7,124 nt of DNA from an uncultured Prevotella sp. (GTDB lineage: Bacteria; Bacteroidota; Bacteroidia; Bacteroidales; Bacteroidaceae): positions 1 to 7,124 of the forward strand of contig CAAGSA010000029.1 in NCBI GenBank assembly GCA_900772835.1, given 5' to 3'. This document shows, piece by piece, positions 5,560-7,124 of this stretch; the stretch's first letter is position 1; the number at the start of each line of letters is the position of its first letter. The notes beneath the pieces are model-generated. The model did not search any database. It worked only from the letters and a program-made list of their open reading frames with translations, and was not told the DNA's origin. The position numbers and the translations under genes were made by a program.

Positions 5560-6946
5560 TGGCAGCTATCCATTTGGCAATGTCGGACAGCACCTCTTCG
5601 GAAATCGTGGTCTCGATCTTAGCGTATTCGTAGGGAGACCCGCTTGCAGACGGCTGGAAAAGATGGTTCAGACCGGGATATGACCTGAACAGGCTCTTTG
5701 CCTTCGCCGCAGGGGAGAAAAGTTTCTCGGCAGCCAGGATGTTTGCAGCAGAATCCACCTGTTTGTCGTTTTCGCCAAAGAGGAGCATTGCCGGGCATTT
5801 CATTTTTCTGACATCCTGTGCCGGGTCGTGCTTCAGATAGGATATGAGCCAGGGCGAATCAACGTTTTTCACTGTCTCTATAAGATTCTTGCGAAGCTCC
5901 GGCAGCAAGTCGATGTTCGCCGTGAGCATAGACACAAGCATTTCCGGCTTGTCGCCGAATTTCATCTTCTGTCCCGACATCTTGTATCGGAACACCTGTG
6001 CCAAGGCTGTTGCATATTTCTCCACATTCTCCTTGTCGAGTCCCGAAACGGTAAGCAGGTCGCGGTTCTGCATCAGCAGCACGCTGTCGCCCGGCAATAC
6101 AGGACCGGCAAGCGACACCACAAAGTCTGCCTTCCCAATGGCGGCAAGCATATATCCGATGATGCCGCCCTCGCTATGTCCGAGCACACCGATCTTTCCG
6201 AATTTCTTCGTACTCTTGAGATAGTCTATTCCTGCCTGGGCATCGAGCATATTGCTCTGCACGGTTACCTTCGTCGGGTTGCCGGTTGACTTGCCCATAC
6301 CCCGGTCGTCGTAGCGCAGTGTGGCTATGCCGTGGCGTGCCAGATAGTCGGCAATGACAAGAAACGGCTTGTGGCCCAGAAGCTCCTCGTCGCGGTTTTG
6401 CTGTCCGCTGCCTGTAACCATTAGCAAGACGGGCATTCCCGGCTTGAATCCCTTCGGACAGGTGAGCGTTCCTCCCAGCCATGCCTCTCCGCCTTCGGCA
6501 GGCTGCCCCGTCTTGGGATCCATGCCCTTGTTGTGGAACGCCACTTCCTGCGTCGTGTATTCAAACGGGGGTTGCGGTGTCTGCGGACGGTTCATCTGCA
6601 ATTCCCCTCGTTTCAGGTTCAGGGGAAACGAGTGTCCCATCTGCGAGAAAGTTCCCAGAATCTCTTCGGCAACGAGTTTTCCCGTGTATTTCGCCCCAAG
6701 GCGTGGCAGTTCCAGGGCAACGGAGTCATTGCGCAGGCATTTCACTTCCGTTGGCAGTCCCATGACACCCTGGTCCGGGCTGTCCATCGCTACGGTTCCG
6801 TCGACATTGATGTGGAAAACGATATTCAATTTTGCAGGCCCCACCTCAAGCAGTCCTTTCCAGGCTCCGTTGATGTCCTGTGCTTTTGTCAGCATTGGGA
6901 TAAGAAGCAGCAGGGATAGTAGTGTTCTCTTGTTCATAGTTTTCAT
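5549..6946 (-). CDS. Exported two-domain alpha/beta hydrolase (serine esterase/peptidase-like)
   Basis: A 465-residue serine hydrolase of the alpha/beta fold, probably periplasmic or secreted. Residues 1-22 form a signal peptide (TLLSLLLLIPMLTKA|Q). Residues about 25-118 form a small N-terminal beta-rich domain (INGAWKGLLEVG...LNIVFHINVDG) like those preceding the hydrolase domain in many Bacteroidetes proteins and in the EstD-type esterases. The hydrolase domain spans about 130-465. VTGSGQQNRDE (177-187) is the likely oxyanion region, followed by LRYDDRGMGKSTG (210-222). GHSEGG (256-261) carries the nucleophile S258, LLFGENDKQVD (388-398) the acid (D394, less likely D398), and GLNHLF (425-430) the H428. 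The triad is complete, so the enzyme is probably active. An ester or short peptide substrate is plausible, but the sequence does not decide. Translation could start at M1 (6946) or M4 (6937). M1 is preferred only by default, since both keep the signal peptide. It is convergent with and overlaps the receptor gene. Confidence 0.9.
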   Translation of the reverse strand: MKTMNKRTLLSLLLLIPMLTKAQDINGAWKGLLEVGPAKLNIVFHINVDGTVAMDSPDQGVMGLPTEVKCLRNDSVALELPRLGAKYTGKLVAEEILGTFSQMGHSFPLNLKRGELQMNRPQTPQPPFEYTTQEVAFHNKGMDPKTGQPAEGGEAWLGGTLTCPKGFKPGMPVLLMVTGSGQQNRDEELLGHKPFLVIADYLARHGIATLRYDDRGMGKSTGNPTKVTVQSNMLDAQAGIDYLKSTKKFGKIGVLGHSEGGIIGYMLAAIGKADFVVSLAGPVLPGDSVLLMQNRDLLTVSGLDKENVEKYATALAQVFRYKMSGQKMKFGDKPEMLVSMLTANIDLLPELRKNLIETVKNVDSPWLISYLKHDPAQDVRKMKCPAMLLFGENDKQVDSAANILAAEKLFSPAAKAKSLFRSYPGLNHLFQPSASGSPYEYAKIETTISEEVLSDIAKWIAAITK

Positions 6947-6975
6947 TATTTAGTATGATAATCAGACTTTTGTTG

Positions 6976-7006
6976 CAAAGATAATGCAAACCGAATACAA
7001 TTCAAA
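6976..7006 (-). promoter_or_regulatory. Bacteroidetes consensus promoter for the hydrolase gene
   Basis: Read on the minus strand, TTTG (7006-7003) is followed after exactly 19 bases by TATCTTTG (6983-6976), matching the Bacteroidetes -33/-7 consensus TTTG-N19-21-TAnnTTTG perfectly. Transcription should start near 6969, giving a short leader of about 20-25 bases before the ATG at 6946. Confidence 0.8.
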
Positions 7007-7124
7007 ATAAATTCATTCATTTTACCCCAAATCGCTTTCTATGTTAATATCCAAATGTTTTGACCATTATTTTCAATTTATGCTGAGATTTTATATTCAG
7101 GGGTGAATGTTTGGCGATTTCTGA

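Noticed and set aside
7011..7124. Possible divergent gene or promoter at the right edge
   Set aside because: No long open frame and no TAnnTTTG box on the plus strand. The region is AT-rich and uninformative within the window.
1..7124. CRISPR array, tRNA or rRNA, insertion sequence or toxin-antitoxin module
   Set aside because: No regularly spaced repeats, no cloverleaf, no transposase or integrase motif, and no paired small genes were seen on either strand.

Overview
The window looks like chromosomal DNA from a Bacteroidales bacterium, most likely Prevotella or a close relative. Four observations support this. Exported proteins have Bacteroidetes-type signal peptides, some with an Ala|Gln cleavage site. 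One protein ends in a type IX secretion (T9SS) sorting tail. One gene encodes a carboxypeptidase-regulatory-domain/TonB-dependent-receptor-like outer-membrane protein. At least one promoter matches the Bacteroidetes consensus TTTG-N19-TAnnTTTG. The genus is an inference from style, not something proved by a marker gene.

Layout: (1) Positions 1-267, minus strand, hold the first 89 codons of dnaK, cut by the window edge. (2) Positions 268-559 are a divergent intergenic region. It contains a compact pair of overlapping inverted repeats (374-398) and a TAnnTTTG promoter box for the next gene. (3) Positions 560-1978, plus strand, encode a secreted PNGase F-like protein (glycoprotein deglycosylation) with a C-terminal T9SS sorting domain, followed by a clear hairpin terminator (2007-2052). 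(4) Positions 1979-2724 are a 746-base stretch with no convincing gene. It is rich in dyad symmetry, including a 17-bp hairpin (2314-2354) in which the only non-Watson-Crick pairs are G-U if the plus strand is transcribed. (5) Positions 2725-5559, plus strand, encode a 944-aa TonB-dependent-receptor-like outer-membrane beta-barrel protein. No SusD partner gene is present. (6) Positions 5549-6946, minus strand, encode an exported two-domain alpha/beta hydrolase with a visible Ser-Asp-His triad. Its 3' end overlaps the receptor gene by 11 bp, tail to tail. Its promoter is a textbook Bacteroidetes one (6976-7006). (7) Positions 6947-7124 hold that promoter and AT-rich DNA without a recognisable gene.

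How the genes work together: no operon is evident. The PNGase F-like gene has its own promoter box and terminator, the receptor gene is separated from it by about 750 bp, and the hydrolase gene is convergent. A loose envelope theme is possible: secreted deglycosylase, outer-membrane receptor, exported esterase or peptidase. The sequence does not show that they form one pathway. I did not find clear evidence of a new multi-gene system. The items most worth a second look are the T9SS-tagged PNGase F homologue with an altered active-site and disulfide pattern, the structured 746-bp intergenic region, and the operator-like dyads between dnaK and the PNGase gene.
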